Source: Terribacillus halophilus
GTDB lineage: Bacteria > Bacillota > Bacilli > Bacillales > Amphibacillaceae
Reading direction: 5' to 3'
NCBI RefSeq assembly: GCF_900162685.1
Contig: NZ_LT727817.1
Location: 1 to 55,508, forward strand
DNA length: 55,508 nt
In this document: positions 19,906 through 30,214 of the stretch, in pieces
Position numbering within the stretch: position 1 is the stretch's first letter
Layout of the letters: each line of letters begins with the position of its first letter
Program-made: the position numbers and the translations under genes
The notes under the pieces: generated by a model
The model's input: the letters and a program-made list of their open reading frames with translations, nothing else
Database searches by the model: none
Told to the model about the DNA's origin: nothing

Positions 19906-20186
19906 TTGAAGAGCTTGCTAAAGATTCCTTTAGCCTTCTCCCCGTGCTGCTCGTCTAAATAAGACAGCTCCTGGATCTTGCCTTTTATTGATACCTTGCC
20001 TTCCTGCAAATCAAGATTCTTCATATGCAGGTTATTGCCGCGGATGACCATATAACCCATCTCGGTCTGAAGCAGAAACTCCTCGCTATCAAAGCTGTCC
20101 ACTTCTTTCACACCACTGATCTCAAGTGTTTTTCGATTGAACATCTTTATGTCATGATCCGCTTGAACTTTTCGGGTTTGATCCAT
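19902..20186 (-). CDS. yabP: Sporulation protein YabP
   Basis: A 94-residue cortex-formation protein of the YabP/YqfC family with the characteristic NRKTLEISGVKEVDSFDSEEFLL start and GYMVIRGNNLHM. Sigma-E-dependent with yabQ in B. subtilis. A sigma-E -10-like CATAGATT lies upstream (about 20211-20218) but without a convincing -35, so the promoter is unproven. Confidence 0.92.
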   Translation of the reverse strand: MDQTRKVQADHDIKMFNRKTLEISGVKEVDSFDSEEFLLQTEMGYMVIRGNNLHMKNLDLQEGKVSIKGKIQELSYLDEQHGEKAKGIFSKLFK

Positions 20187-20246
20187 CGTTACCGCCTCCC
20201 TTTATCCCTAACAATCTATGAAGATAGGGACAAGGTTAGAACGGCT

Positions 20247-20507
20247 TTATTGTACAGGCTCTTCCTTTTTCACTTTATAAAGCGTTGCAGCGTCGTCTTT
20301 CTTCACTGCTTCTTTAAGCTGCTGCACCTCAATTGTGAGTAGTTTTTGACCGAAGCGAATAGCCATTTCGTCTCCTACAGCCACATTTGTGGACGCCTTC
20401 GCTTGGACACCATTAATGGTAATACGTCCTTGATCTGCTACTTCTTTAGCCAGTGTTCGTCTTTTAATCAATCGTGATACTTTCAGAAACTTGTCTAATC
20501 GCATCAT
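20247..20507 (-). CDS. rqcP: S4-domain ribosome quality control protein RqcP (YabO)
   Basis: An 86-residue S4 RNA-binding protein that stabilises the peptidyl-tRNA on obstructed 50S subunits and works with RqcH in C-terminal alanine tailing. The S4 domain spans about 1-60 ([33 protein letters not shown]). Its start overlaps the mazG stop by 4 bp, a conserved pairing. The assignment uses knowledge of the B. subtilis orthologue. Confidence 0.94.
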   Translation of the reverse strand: MMRLDKFLKVSRLIKRRTLAKEVADQGRITINGVQAKASTNVAVGDEMAIRFGQKLLTIEVQQLKEAVKKDDAATLYKVKKEEPVQ

Positions 20508-21820
20508 CGTTCACTTCCTTTATCCGTACTTTGCTTCTTATCGATAACCTGATGCAGTGCGATTTCTGGGTTTATCTTATGATAGCCTGCATGGGAAGCA
20601 ATAGCAAACAGAATCTCTCCAATTGCTGTTTCATACTGCTCGCTACTTTCATCACGCAGCTTTGCAAGCATCCGATCTATCTCAGACACAGTTATCTCTT
20701 TGACTTTTCCTAACTTCGCAGCTTTCATCAACTGAGGCAGCGCCGCATCTTCTGTATCCGTTCGACCTTGCTCTTTCTTTTCTTCTTGCTTGATGGCTGC
20801 CCAGCTATCGCGCAGCTCTTCTTCTGTTTCTAACACTTCATCTCCAAACACATGCGGATGACGGCGAATCATTTTTTCTGTCACGCTTCGAATCACATCA
20901 TCAATCGTGAAGTAACCATCATCTTCGCCGATTTGACTATGCAGCATAACTTGGAGCAGCACATCTCCAAGCTCTTCAATCAGATTCTCATCATCTTCCT
21001 TGTTAATCGCATCAATCAATTCATATGCCTCTTCAATTAAATAACGGCGTAACGATGTATGTGTTTGTTTTTGATCCCATGGGCAGCCGTTCGGCCCGCG
21101 TAATGTTCGAATGACGTCATGGAGCCTGTAAAACTTATGATTTAATTCTAATGAAATAGCCGGCGGTATATAAACGCTCATCAGATTACTGAACGCAACA
21201 CTTCTGTCCAGCTCCTCCAGCGCTACTGTTTTGATACTTTCACTCGAACTGCCTACAGCATCCACAATCGTCACCGGATATTCCGGCGGAAGATCTTCCA
21301 ATAATTCCAGCTTCACTTCTGATGCCACCATTTGATCGTACACCTGACAGAAAATAAGATGCTGCCTGTACTCTAGTTCATCTCGGCGGAAGGACGTGGC
21401 ATCTACGAACTGAAAGCCATCAATCGGATCAATCTGGAGGACAGAGAATAAGTCATCTAAGAAGCTCTGGCCACCAATGATTTTTACATCTACTTCTTGC
21501 TGTGCCAACAGCAGCTGTACTGTTTTTTCTGCCAGCATTGGATGTCCCGGTACTGCATAGATGATGGAACCTTCCTCTGCTTCCCGAAACAAGCTGTTTG
21601 CTATTTCTTCATATACCGTCTGAAAATCTGGATATTGTTCATATATCTCATCATACGAATGAAACGTCACACCTTCTTCTTGCAAGGTCTGGACGACTGG
21701 ATGGTCCTTCGTCCTCACAAAGATAGGGTTTGCATGTTCCTTTAATTTTCGGTAAATTCCAAGTGACAGCTGATTAATGTCGCCGCCGCCAAGTCCTACC
21801 ACTTCTATTGTATGTTTCAT
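20504..21820 (-). CDS. mazG: Tetrapyrrole methylase-like/MazG nucleotide pyrophosphohydrolase fusion (YabN)
   Basis: Two domains: an N-terminal SAM-methylase-like region (about 1-210; [23 protein letters not shown]) and a C-terminal MazG domain (about 225-340; [38 protein letters not shown]) that hydrolyses NTPs to NMP and pyrophosphate, probably for nucleotide-pool sanitation. The 438 residues are shorter than B. subtilis YabN (about 489) but both domains look complete. It overlaps yabM and rqcP by 4 bp on each side. Confidence 0.93.
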   Translation of the reverse strand: MKHTIEVVGLGGGDINQLSLGIYRKLKEHANPIFVRTKDHPVVQTLQEEGVTFHSYDEIYEQYPDFQTVYEEIANSLFREAEEGSIIYAVPGHPMLAEKTVQLLLAQQEVDVKIIGGQSFLDDLFSVLQIDPIDGFQFVDATSFRRDELEYRQHLIFCQVYDQMVASEVKLELLEDLPPEYPVTIVDAVGSSSESIKTVALEELDRSVAFSNLMSVYIPPAISLELNHKFYRLHDVIRTLRGPNGCPWDQKQTHTSLRRYLIEEAYELIDAINKEDDENLIEELGDVLLQVMLHSQIGEDDGYFTIDDVIRSVTEKMIRRHPHVFGDEVLETEEELRDSWAAIKQEEKKEQGRTDTEDAALPQLMKAAKLGKVKEITVSEIDRMLAKLRDESSEQYETAIGEILFAIASHAGYHKINPEIALHQVIDKKQSTDKGSER

Positions 21821-23397
21821 TTTTTCGTTCTCCCTTCCAAACGCAGCAAATATCGGCTGAACGGTAATGACTTTAATTCAGATCGACTGAACGCTTTCGT
21901 CTTGATTAAAGTAATAGCATACAGCATTGCACCTGTTATGACTGCGAAGATAACATATGCCAATAACAAAAATCGTGTTTTCACGTGAAACAATTCGACA
22001 GCGGCTGCATATAACATACCAACTGCGACAACCATGACCAACAATCCGACAAACAAACTCCTCCACGGCAGCTGGAACAGTTTCATATCGGGTATATAAC
22101 GGTGAAGCAAATACAGATTGGCAGCCAAGATGCAGGTCACGGTAATAACGGTTGCTACAGAAGCCCCCATAATCCCCCACATCGGGACAAGCCATTCATT
22201 CAGCATCCACTTAATTAACAACCCGCCAGCAATAACAGCCGCAGTGTGCTTCCACTTCCCTAACGTCTCCAGCATAGAAGCGGTTGTTAGTGTGAGTGAG
22301 CAGACAAAGATTGTAAGCATAAATACTTGCAGCGTATATGTACCAAGATCTTCTTTAAAGAGTAATCTATTAATTAGCGGGAAAAGACTGATTAGACCGG
22401 CAGCAGCAGCGATGGATAATAAGAAACTAAGCTTCCATCCACTATGCAGTAAGGCAATCACAGATTTCCGCTCGCTCAACAGCTGTTTTTTCGTGATAGA
22501 CGGTACAAATGCCAGCGCTAGAGAAGAACCTATCACAATCCCCAGCTGAACTAACGGCTGCCCACGATCATATATTCCTTTCCATTCACGTGCTTCTTCC
22601 AAACTAAACCCATGTTCCAGCAATCCAGATACAAGTGTAAACGCGTCTGCAAACTGCAGCAAAAGCAATAGCATATAGTTTAGACAAATAAAAAAGCCGT
22701 ATACGAAAATTGTTTTTATGACATGGATCCATGGCAGCGACTGCTTAACAGAAGAGATGATCGGTTCATGTTTCATAAAAAAGCAGAGCACTATAATACC
22801 GCAGCAAGCTCCTGCTAAAGATGCTAGCGCCGCTTTCGCCCCAATTGCGTATAAATCACTTCCGCCACGAACGAGCAAGAAAGTAACAAGCAGAATCAAT
22901 CCTACCCGGACAAGCTGCTCTACTACTTGCGAAACAGCTGTGGGTGTCATATTCTGCTTCCCTTGGTAAACACCTCTTAATATAGCTGTAAACGGAACAG
23001 CGAGAAAGATAAAAGCTGATGCTTGAAGCGGGATCTTCAGAGCAGGATCCCCCATAAGTCCAGCTATCTGCGGTGCCGCTATATATACAAAGGCAGACGT
23101 TAGACCGGCCAAGACAAACAAAAAAGCACCGAGCGGCATGTAGAACGAACGAAGAGATGGCAGCTGCTTCGGATATTGTTCAGACACTAGCCGAGATACC
23201 GCAGCCGGAATTCCATACAAAGCTAAGCTCGCTGCAATACCAAGGAAAGGATATACCTGCTGGTAAATATAGAACCCTTTATCACCTACAATATTTTGGA
23301 ACGGGACACGATAACCCGCACTTAAGATCTTACTGATCAATCCAGCGACTGCCAGGATAAACGCTCCATGGAAAAGCCGCTTCATTCCTAACCCCAT
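21817..23397 (-). CDS. yabM: SpoVB/MurJ-like lipid flippase family protein (YabM)
   Basis: Polytopic membrane protein of the MOP exporter superfamily, with about 14 TM segments in 526 residues; the N-terminal FILAVAGLISKILSAGYRVPFQNIVGD is typical of the SpoVB/YabM group. Likely transports an undecaprenyl-linked precursor, but the substrate is not known. Start may be ATG 23397 or the ATG at 23385 (MKRLFHGAF). In B. subtilis spoVT is the immediate upstream gene; here two inserted genes separate them. Confidence 0.9.
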   Translation of the reverse strand: MGLGMKRLFHGAFILAVAGLISKILSAGYRVPFQNIVGDKGFYIYQQVYPFLGIAASLALYGIPAAVSRLVSEQYPKQLPSLRSFYMPLGAFLFVLAGLTSAFVYIAAPQIAGLMGDPALKIPLQASAFIFLAVPFTAILRGVYQGKQNMTPTAVSQVVEQLVRVGLILLVTFLLVRGGSDLYAIGAKAALASLAGACCGIIVLCFFMKHEPIISSVKQSLPWIHVIKTIFVYGFFICLNYMLLLLLQFADAFTLVSGLLEHGFSLEEAREWKGIYDRGQPLVQLGIVIGSSLALAFVPSITKKQLLSERKSVIALLHSGWKLSFLLSIAAAAGLISLFPLINRLLFKEDLGTYTLQVFMLTIFVCSLTLTTASMLETLGKWKHTAAVIAGGLLIKWMLNEWLVPMWGIMGASVATVITVTCILAANLYLLHRYIPDMKLFQLPWRSLFVGLLVMVVAVGMLYAAAVELFHVKTRFLLLAYVIFAVITGAMLYAITLIKTKAFSRSELKSLPFSRYLLRLEGRTKK

Positions 23398-23528
23398 GCA
23401 CTAATTCCCCCAACCTTTTCTACTGGAATTATACCACGTAGCGATATGTCAAATCTTGCTTTATCTTTGCACAAGATTCTATACGACGGAATCCTGTCTG
23501 GGCTATATGCTGAACAGGAGGTGATTAT

Positions 23529-24743
23529 ATGTATAAAGATATTCAGAAGAACCGTCATGTGATCTATTACTTCTCGGGAGGTGCCATTTCCCAAATTGGC
23601 AATATCTTATCTGGCTTAGGCTTTTTATTTCTCACATATCGTCTGACAGAATCAAATATGCAGACTACTTTTATAGCGATTGCAGAAACAGTGCCGTATC
23701 TGCTATTCGGCTTAATTGGCGGAGCAGTGGCAGATGTAATAAATAGAATAAAGATGATGATTATCATGGATTTATTGCGATTTGGAATTGTATGCTTCAC
23801 TGTCATTTTATACTTCCAAAATTGGCTGAACTTTTATCATTTATTAACAGGCAGCTTCCTGCTCCAATGCTGCGGATGCTTTTTTAATCCTGCTCATCGC
23901 GCTGTTCTGCTTGAGCTTGTTAAAGAAGAGCAGCTTCCTGCTGCTAATAGTATATGGGACACTATACAACGACCAGCTTCTTTAGCAGGTCCAATCTTGG
24001 CTGCCTGGATGCTGGCAAAAGGTGATATTGTTTATTTATTCATCATAGATGCTTTGTCTTTTGCTATTAGTGCTGTATTCATCTCTCGTTTACCATCTAT
24101 ACTTCGTTTAGCAAACAAGGAAAGCCTCTCTTTGTCTTCTTTGTATCAATCTATCTGGGCCTTTGTGCAATACGGGAAAACCAATTCAAAGCTGGTACAG
24201 CTTTTTGTGATCACTTTCCTTGTCGTCTTTTTTAATACATGGGTATGGCAAGTAGGAATGCTGCTTGCTTTCGAGGAGATTACAACAGATGGAGAGAGTT
24301 GGTTTAATGCTTTACAGATACTTTATGGTATTGCAGCTACAATCATCAGTGTTCTTCTCCCTTATCTGCTAAAACAGCTGAACATGAAAAAGTATTTGAT
24401 CGGCTGTATCATATGGGGGCTGGGAATCAGCATAATAGGATTTGTATATGAGCTGCCGGTTTTCTTTATTGGCGCGTTGCTCATTGGAATAGGCCTCCCA
24501 ATCAGCAGTTTGACGAGAGTTTATCTTATCCAGACTTCTGTACCTAAAGCGATGCTAGGCAGGGCTTTTAGTACAAATGCTGTTTTGCTTTATGCAGCTA
24601 ACACACTGTCCTTAAGTATTTATGCTAGTCTATTACCCGTGTTATCTATTCGAACATTAATGCTAATAAGCGGATTGGCAATTTTATTTATTGTATGCTT
24701 CTATGCATGCAGCAGTCTCTTTCGGAAAGTACCTGGTGTCTGA
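23529..24743 (+). CDS. MFS transporter (MFS_3/enterobactin exporter-like)
   Basis: A 404-residue membrane protein with about 12 hydrophobic segments. The N-terminal SGGAISQIGNILSGLGFLFLTYRLT and the ADVINRIKMMIIMDLLRFG loop resemble efflux permeases of the MFS_3 group; substrate unknown. AGGAGG lies seven bases before the ATG. It runs divergently from yabM and its last 43 bp overlap, tail to tail, the end of the AraC gene. The pair interrupts a conserved gene order, which suggests later insertion. Confidence 0.85.
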   Translation: MYKDIQKNRHVIYYFSGGAISQIGNILSGLGFLFLTYRLTESNMQTTFIAIAETVPYLLFGLIGGAVADVINRIKMMIIMDLLRFGIVCFTVILYFQNWLNFYHLLTGSFLLQCCGCFFNPAHRAVLLELVKEEQLPAANSIWDTIQRPASLAGPILAAWMLAKGDIVYLFIIDALSFAISAVFISRLPSILRLANKESLSLSSLYQSIWAFVQYGKTNSKLVQLFVITFLVVFFNTWVWQVGMLLAFEEITTDGESWFNALQILYGIAATIISVLLPYLLKQLNMKKYLIGCIIWGLGISIIGFVYELPVFFIGALLIGIGLPISSLTRVYLIQTSVPKAMLGRAFSTNAVLLYAANTLSLSIYASLLPVLSIRTLMLISGLAILFIVCFYACSSLFRKVPGV

Positions 24744-25504
24744 CCATAGAGCCGCCGAAATACCGTATGATAGGAAGCCGCATTTTTAAATCCTACTTCT
24801 AAGGCAATTGTAAGAATGGAGACATCTGATTGCTGCAGCAGCTTCTGACTTCTCACGACACGGAGTATTTGCAGCCAGCTGTAGGGAGTCAGACCTGTTT
24901 CCTTTTTGAAGTAATGACTGAACTGATACTTTCCTAACGAAGTCAATGCCACCATATCATCCAAAGTCCAATCCTGTTCATAACTCTGCTTCAGTGCATC
25001 CAGCACTACATAAATCGACGGATCGTATCCTTCTATATTCCAATTTTCGGCATGTGCGCCTGGAACAAGTCGAAGCAGCAGTAACGCAAGCTGAATTAAA
25101 CTGTTTTCCATCCAAAAGCGCTGCTCTGTTTCGGTCGTTTGCATTTGTAAATACATGCGCGTCGTCTCCACCCACTGATGAATGAGAGGATGCTTAAATA
25201 CAATTTTTGTAAAGAAAGGATCTTGGGCTGTAATGCCAATTTCCTTTGCAATATCCGTTAAAAGTACTGGGCTTAACTCTACGATCCATTTCTCTGCGGT
25301 ATGAAAGAGCTGCTTATGAATAACGTGTGGGTTGAGGAGGAGTGATTCACCGGTGGATAGCTCCATAGTGTGTTCTTTGAACTGATAGATGGACTTTCCG
25401 CTAGGATTGAATAGCAGTTTGTAGCTAAGGTCATCACGCCAGCTTCTCTCTCCCAGCAGGCTTTTGCGCCATAACAAAAGGCCGTTTTGATGTTCTAGTA
25501 TCAT
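24701..25504 (-). CDS. AraC family transcriptional regulator
   Basis: A 267-residue regulator with an N-terminal cupin-like effector domain (LSTGESLLLNPHVIHKQLF) and two C-terminal helix-turn-helix motifs (about 165-265: WTLDDMVALTSLGKYQFSHYF and VSILTIALEVGFKNAASY with the FRRLYGQTPGTFR signature). Likely target is the convergent MFS gene, though they do not share a promoter region. Its 3' end overlaps that gene by 43 bp. Confidence 0.88.
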   Translation of the reverse strand: MILEHQNGLLLWRKSLLGERSWRDDLSYKLLFNPSGKSIYQFKEHTMELSTGESLLLNPHVIHKQLFHTAEKWIVELSPVLLTDIAKEIGITAQDPFFTKIVFKHPLIHQWVETTRMYLQMQTTETEQRFWMENSLIQLALLLLRLVPGAHAENWNIEGYDPSIYVVLDALKQSYEQDWTLDDMVALTSLGKYQFSHYFKKETGLTPYSWLQILRVVRSQKLLQQSDVSILTIALEVGFKNAASYHTVFRRLYGQTPGTFRKRLLHA

Positions 25505-25537
25505 ATCGTCTCCTCCTCCTTTTCACCAGCTTAGCAT

Positions 25538-25575
25538 AAAAAAGAATCCCGCAGCTGATATGCTGCGGGATTCCT
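25538..25575 (-). terminator. spoVT terminator
   Basis: Minus strand: GAATCCCGCAGCA, ATATC loop region, GCTGCGGGATTC, then TTTTTTA. Confidence 0.92.
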
Positions 25576-25590
25576 ATGATTTCAGATTCA

Positions 25591-26127
25591 TTATTCCATT
25601 TGTCTTGCAAGGAAATTAGCAGCTGTTTCTGCAGCCTTTTCCTCTACCGTTCCCAATTCACCGTCATTACGACTGACAATGACAACACAGCCAATTGGGT
25701 CACCGCTGGCAATAATCGGGCTGACTACATACGCCTGTATCTCGTCATCTTTTCCTTCTACAAGTTCGACATTTCCCGATTGATTATAGACAGCAGTTGC
25801 TCTGTCCTGCATTGCCTTTTCGATCACTTCTCCAATACCTTTGTTCATGTATTCTTTCTTTGATTCGCCTGCAACTGCAATATATTCGTCACGGTCACAG
25901 ATCATAACACCATGATCAATCGTAGTAAATAGTGCTTCCGCATATTCTTTTGCGAAGTCACCTAACTCACTGATAGGTGAGTATTTTTTTAAGATAACTT
26001 CTCCATCACGATCAACAAAGATCTCTAGCGGATCTCCTTCTCGAATGCGCAGTGTCCGGCGTATTTCTTTCGGGATAACAACACGTCCCAAATCATCAAT
26101 TCTACGTACGATTCCTGTAGCCTTCAT
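25591..26127 (-). CDS. spoVT: Stage V sporulation protein T
   Basis: Forespore-specific regulator that tunes sigma-G target genes. The 178 residues comprise an AbrB-like swapped-hairpin DNA-binding domain (about 1-50: ATGIVRRIDDLGRVVIPKEIRRTLRI) and a C-terminal GAF-like domain. A sigma-G promoter lies upstream (26217-26246), consistent with control by sigma-G. Confidence 0.96.
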   Translation of the reverse strand: MKATGIVRRIDDLGRVVIPKEIRRTLRIREGDPLEIFVDRDGEVILKKYSPISELGDFAKEYAEALFTTIDHGVMICDRDEYIAVAGESKKEYMNKGIGEVIEKAMQDRATAVYNQSGNVELVEGKDDEIQAYVVSPIIASGDPIGCVVIVSRNDGELGTVEEKAAETAANFLARQME

Positions 26128-26216
26128 CTTCCATTGCCTCTCTTTCTGTATCCTAAGCTGCTCTGGGGTATTTTCTACTTATTATGAAGAAAAGAAGAAT
26201 TCACCAGTTGTGCTGT

Positions 26217-26246
26217 TAGTATGATACACATTGGCATAACTATTCA
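26217..26246 (-). promoter_or_regulatory. spoVT sigma-G promoter
   Basis: Minus-strand -35 TGAATA (26241-26246), 17-bp spacer, -10 CATACTA (26217-26223): an exact match to the sigma-G consensus as I know it. Confidence 0.88.
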
Positions 26247-26282
26247 TTTCCTGCCAATTTTTTCGAGGACAATGTTAAGACT

Positions 26283-29200
26283 TTAGCCAGCTCGCTTGAA
26301 TTCCCGCATCGCTTGGATGAATTCCTCTGCAATCTCATACCGGCGGTTATAGGAGTTTCTGTCCCAATTGAACACGATTTTCAGTTTCTTGTCTTCTGTG
26401 CCAAGCTGGACCATCCGCCCGTATTGATTAGCGAAGTCAAATAGCTTGCCGCCATCTACATGCTGACTCATATCTGGATCGACGAGTATTTCCATGCGCT
26501 GCTTTTTCTTCTTCTCACTGATGGATTCAATTTTCTCACGCTTCGCATACATCTTGATTGTTGTAACGTGGAAGAGATTGGCTACTTCATCCGGGTAATC
26601 TCCGAAACGATCAATCAGCTCCTCGCGTAAGTCATGGATTTCTTCTTGAGAGATGCAGCTTTGGAAACGTTTGTACATATCAATCTTCTGCTTTTCATCG
26701 CTAATATAGCTTTCCGGTATATACGCATTGATGTCCAGATCCAATTCTACTTCAAACGGCTTCATCTCCTCAGTAGGCTTACCTGCTTTACGAGCCTCCA
26801 CTGCTTCGGTAAGCATCTGTGAATACATATCGAAGCCGACAGAATCAATAAACCCATGTTGCTGCGAGCCGAGCAAGTTACCTGCTCCGCGGATAGATAA
26901 ATCACGCATTGCAATCTTGAAACCAGATCCAAGCTCTGTAAATTCTTTAATCGCCTGCAGTCGTTTCTCAGCCACTTCTGTGAGCACTTTATCTTGCTGA
27001 TACGTGAAGTAAGCATAAGCAACACGGTTCGAACGTCCAACTCGTCCGCGCAGCTGATATAGCTGACTAAGCCCCATTCGATCCGCATTATTAACAATCA
27101 GAGTATTTACATTGGGAATATCTACACCAGTTTCAATGATGGTCGTACTGACAAGGACGTCGTACTCGCCTTCCAAGAAGGCAAGCATTACACCTTCCAG
27201 TTCCGATTCATTCATCTGTCCATGCGCAAATGCAACCCTAGCATCGTCAACTAACGCAGAAATCTCCTGTGCTTTTCGTTCGATGCTCTCGACCTGGTTA
27301 TAGAGGAAGAACACCTGGCCATCGCGAGCCATTTCCCGCTCAATCGCTTCACGGATAAACACCGGATTGTATTCCATAACATATGTTTGAATCGGAAATC
27401 TGTTTTCAGGTGGTGTTTCAATAACAGATAAGTCTCTTACACCAAGCATGGACATATGCAATGTCCGCGGAATTGGCGTTGCCGTCAATGTTAATACATC
27501 GACATTTGTCTTCAGCTGTTTTAGTTTTTCTTTATGTTTTACACCAAAACGCTGCTCTTCATCGACAACTAACAACCCTAGGTCCTTATAGACGACATCC
27601 TTAGACAATAGTCGGTGCGTACCAACGACAACATCCACCGTACCGTTCTTTAAGCCTGCTGTTACTTCATTTTGCTGTTTTCGTGTTCGGAAACGACTCA
27701 TTAGTCCGACATTGATTGGGTAGTCTTGGAATCGCTCTAAGATCGTCTCATAATGCTGCTGCGCCAATATAGTAGTTGGCACAAGAATTGCAACTTGCTT
27801 GCCATCTGCAATTGCTTTAAATGCAGCACGTATGGCAACCTCTGTTTTGCCGTACCCTACATCTCCGCAAAGCAGCCTGTCCATCGGCCGTTCCCGTTCC
27901 ATATCCTGCTTAATTTCATCAATACAGCGAAGCTGATCCTCTGTTTCCTGATAAGGGAAAGCGGCTTCGAACTCCCGCTGCATCTCGGTATCTTCTGAAA
28001 AGGCATACCCTTTAGATGCTTCTCGCTCCGCGTATAACTTGATCAGTTCATCCGCAATATTTTCCACAGAAGATTGCACACGACTTTTTACTTTCTTCCA
28101 TTCTGATCCGCCAAGTTTATACAGCTTTGGTTCTTTACCTTCCGAACCAACATACTTTTGCACAAGGTCAATTTGATCAATTGGAACAAATAACTTATCG
28201 TCGCCCGAGTAACGGATTAACATGAAATCTTTACGTATATCTTGTACCTGCAGCGTTTCTATTCCAACATAGCGACCAATACCGTGATTAGCATGAACAA
28301 CATAATCACCAACTGCAAGCTCCTGGTAACTTTTGATTCGTTCTGCATTGGATATCTTTTGTTTCCGTTTTGGTCTTGATGTTCGTTTTTTAAACAACTC
28401 GTTCTCTGTTAGTACCGCCAGCTTATGGAACGGCAGCTCAAATCCGCTGCTAATATTGCCAATAATGATTGTCGGTGTACTCGCTGGTAATGAGACACGC
28501 TCTGTAATGACAGCTTCCATCTCATAATCAGCCATTACTGCCTGTATTTTTTCTGCTCGCTGTTGGTTCGGCGCCATTAATATAATAGAATAATTGCTCT
28601 TGCTCCATCGTTCTAACTCATTTTTCAATAAATGCATTTGTCCGTGGAATTGCTGCATCGCTCTGCATGTTACATTTACGATGTTTTGCGGGTGTGTATT
28701 CGATATATGCCGCAGGAACACACTCAAATACAGACGCGGCTGTTTCATCTGCCGCAATACCTCATGCCAGTCAAAGGAAAGACGCAAATCCCTGACAGTT
28801 TGATGCGCTTCCAATAGGCTTTGATGCCATTCTGCTTCCTCTTCATCAAGCCGATTGGCAGTTTCTTGAATACGGCTCATCTCATCCAGGATAATATAGC
28901 CATCCTGCCCAAGGTAATCTAATAAGCTAGCTGGCTTCTCATAGAAATAGCCAGCATATTTAGCCATCGCAGGAAAGCGCTCTTGCTGCTTCAGTCGTTC
29001 CAGATCTTGACTGACTGCCTCAAGCACCCGCTGTTTATGTTCATCTTCTTTTAGCTTACTAATTGTTTCGCCCAATGCTTTCTCCAGACGATCAGCTGCT
29101 CTTGCGATATCTTCTTGATCGACAAGCAATTCTGTTGCAGGTCCTATTTCCACAGTTTTTTGCTTTTCCATCGATCGCTGTGTGTCTGAATCAAAATATC

Positions 29201-29813
29201 GTATTGAATCAATTTCTGTATCAAATAATTCGATTCTCACTGGATTGTCTTCTGTCAGCGGAAAAATATCCAGTATACCGCCGCGCAAGCTGTACTCCCC
29301 TGGTCCAGCAACCATATCCGAACGCTCGTATCCCATATCTACAAGTGACTTCATATATTGGTCAAGATCGATTTCTTCTCCAACACGAAAAGCCAGCTGA
29401 TAGCTTTCCCATTTAGCTGGTTGCGGAAGTATTCGTTTTAAAGCAGCTGCCGGTGCCACCAAGACACCATTTTCACTCTGCATCCAATTTCGCAAAGCAT
29501 CAAGACGCTGGCTGCGAAGTTCCGGACTTGAGATAGCGAGCTCTGAAGCTAGCAGTTCATTTACCGGGTAAAGATAAACATTTGAATTTGTACTAAGTTC
29601 TAATAAGTCTTCATAAAGTGTCTGCGCCTGTGTCAACTGGTGGGTAACGAGTATAACCTTGCGTCGTACTGCATCCTGCAGCACTGTCGCCAACACACCT
29701 CTTGCCGATCCAGACAAGCCGGTGAGAAGCTGTTCCCCCATCCCTGACTTTATCCCGTTGATGACGGACTGAATGTCATCCTGGGCAGAGACGAATTGCT
29801 TAATCTCTTGCAT
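26283..29813 (-). CDS. mfd: Transcription-repair coupling factor Mfd
   Basis: ATP-driven translocase that removes stalled RNA polymerase and recruits UvrA. The 1176 residues show the N-terminal UvrB-like modules, the RNA-polymerase-interacting Tudor domain (about 490-560: ELAVGDYVVHANHGIGRYVG), RecG-like motor domains with Walker A GDVGYGKTE and DEEQRFG, and a C-terminal TRCF domain. The length equals B. subtilis Mfd within one or two residues. fin is upstream, spoVT downstream. Confidence 0.98.
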   Translation of the reverse strand: MQEIKQFVSAQDDIQSVINGIKSGMGEQLLTGLSGSARGVLATVLQDAVRRKVILVTHQLTQAQTLYEDLLELSTNSNVYLYPVNELLASELAISSPELRSQRLDALRNWMQSENGVLVAPAAALKRILPQPAKWESYQLAFRVGEEIDLDQYMKSLVDMGYERSDMVAGPGEYSLRGGILDIFPLTEDNPVRIELFDTEIDSIRYFDSDTQRSMEKQKTVEIGPATELLVDQEDIARAADRLEKALGETISKLKEDEHKQRVLEAVSQDLERLKQQERFPAMAKYAGYFYEKPASLLDYLGQDGYIILDEMSRIQETANRLDEEEAEWHQSLLEAHQTVRDLRLSFDWHEVLRQMKQPRLYLSVFLRHISNTHPQNIVNVTCRAMQQFHGQMHLLKNELERWSKSNYSIILMAPNQQRAEKIQAVMADYEMEAVITERVSLPASTPTIIIGNISSGFELPFHKLAVLTENELFKKRTSRPKRKQKISNAERIKSYQELAVGDYVVHANHGIGRYVGIETLQVQDIRKDFMLIRYSGDDKLFVPIDQIDLVQKYVGSEGKEPKLYKLGGSEWKKVKSRVQSSVENIADELIKLYAEREASKGYAFSEDTEMQREFEAAFPYQETEDQLRCIDEIKQDMERERPMDRLLCGDVGYGKTEVAIRAAFKAIADGKQVAILVPTTILAQQHYETILERFQDYPINVGLMSRFRTRKQQNEVTAGLKNGTVDVVVGTHRLLSKDVVYKDLGLLVVDEEQRFGVKHKEKLKQLKTNVDVLTLTATPIPRTLHMSMLGVRDLSVIETPPENRFPIQTYVMEYNPVFIREAIEREMARDGQVFFLYNQVESIERKAQEISALVDDARVAFAHGQMNESELEGVMLAFLEGEYDVLVSTTIIETGVDIPNVNTLIVNNADRMGLSQLYQLRGRVGRSNRVAYAYFTYQQDKVLTEVAEKRLQAIKEFTELGSGFKIAMRDLSIRGAGNLLGSQQHGFIDSVGFDMYSQMLTEAVEARKAGKPTEEMKPFEVELDLDINAYIPESYISDEKQKIDMYKRFQSCISQEEIHDLREELIDRFGDYPDEVANLFHVTTIKMYAKREKIESISEKKKKQRMEILVDPDMSQHVDGGKLFDFANQYGRMVQLGTEDKKLKIVFNWDRNSYNRRYEIAEEFIQAMREFKRAG

Positions 29814-29844
29814 AATGCCTCCTTCTGCTAGTACATATCATAAG

Positions 29845-29881
29845 CAAAAAACGCCTTGGTTGAAGCACCAAAGCTTTTTTA
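29845..29881 (-). terminator. fin terminator
   Basis: Minus strand: AAAAAGCTTTGGT, GCTTCA loop, ACCAAGGCGTTTTTT, between fin and mfd. Confidence 0.88.
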
Positions 29882-29904
29882 TGACTGCAATATTTAGCTA
29901 TACG

Positions 29905-30132
29905 TTATTGCATAAAATGATCCAGTTCATGGTAATGCGGGTATCGCTGCAAGGTATTTTCACAATCCTCACATGCCACCTGGCAAACAATATTTCCAGC
30001 ATCCATCTGCACCATTTCCTGATAATCAACTGCGGATAACTGATCCCACCCGAGCGATTTTATATCTACTTTATATTCATCCAGTTCTGCAAGCTGTGTT
30101 TTGCAATGCCGACAACGATAAATAATAGCCAT
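29905..30132 (-). CDS. fin: Anti-sigma-F factor Fin (YabK)
   Basis: Small zinc-ribbon-like protein that inhibits sigma-F so that the forespore can switch to sigma-G. 75 residues with two Cys pairs: CRHC at about 8-11 and CEDC at about 53-56, then the RYPHYHELDHF tail. The frame extends to 30201, but ATG 30132 has GGAGG seven bases upstream and matches the family length (about 76). A sigma-F promoter precedes it. Confidence 0.93.
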   Translation of the reverse strand: MAIIYRCRHCKTQLAELDEYKVDIKSLGWDQLSAVDYQEMVQMDAGNIVCQVACEDCENTLQRYPHYHELDHFMQ

Positions 30133-30167
30133 GTTCACGCCTCCGAGACTTAGATTTGACTCTGTCA

Positions 30168-30197
30168 AAGTCTGCCCGAAAAACGTATATTTCATAC
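30168..30197 (-). promoter_or_regulatory. fin sigma-F promoter
   Basis: Minus-strand -10 GGGCAGACTT (30168-30177) fits GGNNANANTW; -35 GTATG (30193-30197) is one base off GTATA; spacer 15 bp. Confidence 0.7.
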
Positions 30198-30214
30198 ACA
30201 TGGCACTGTATGTG

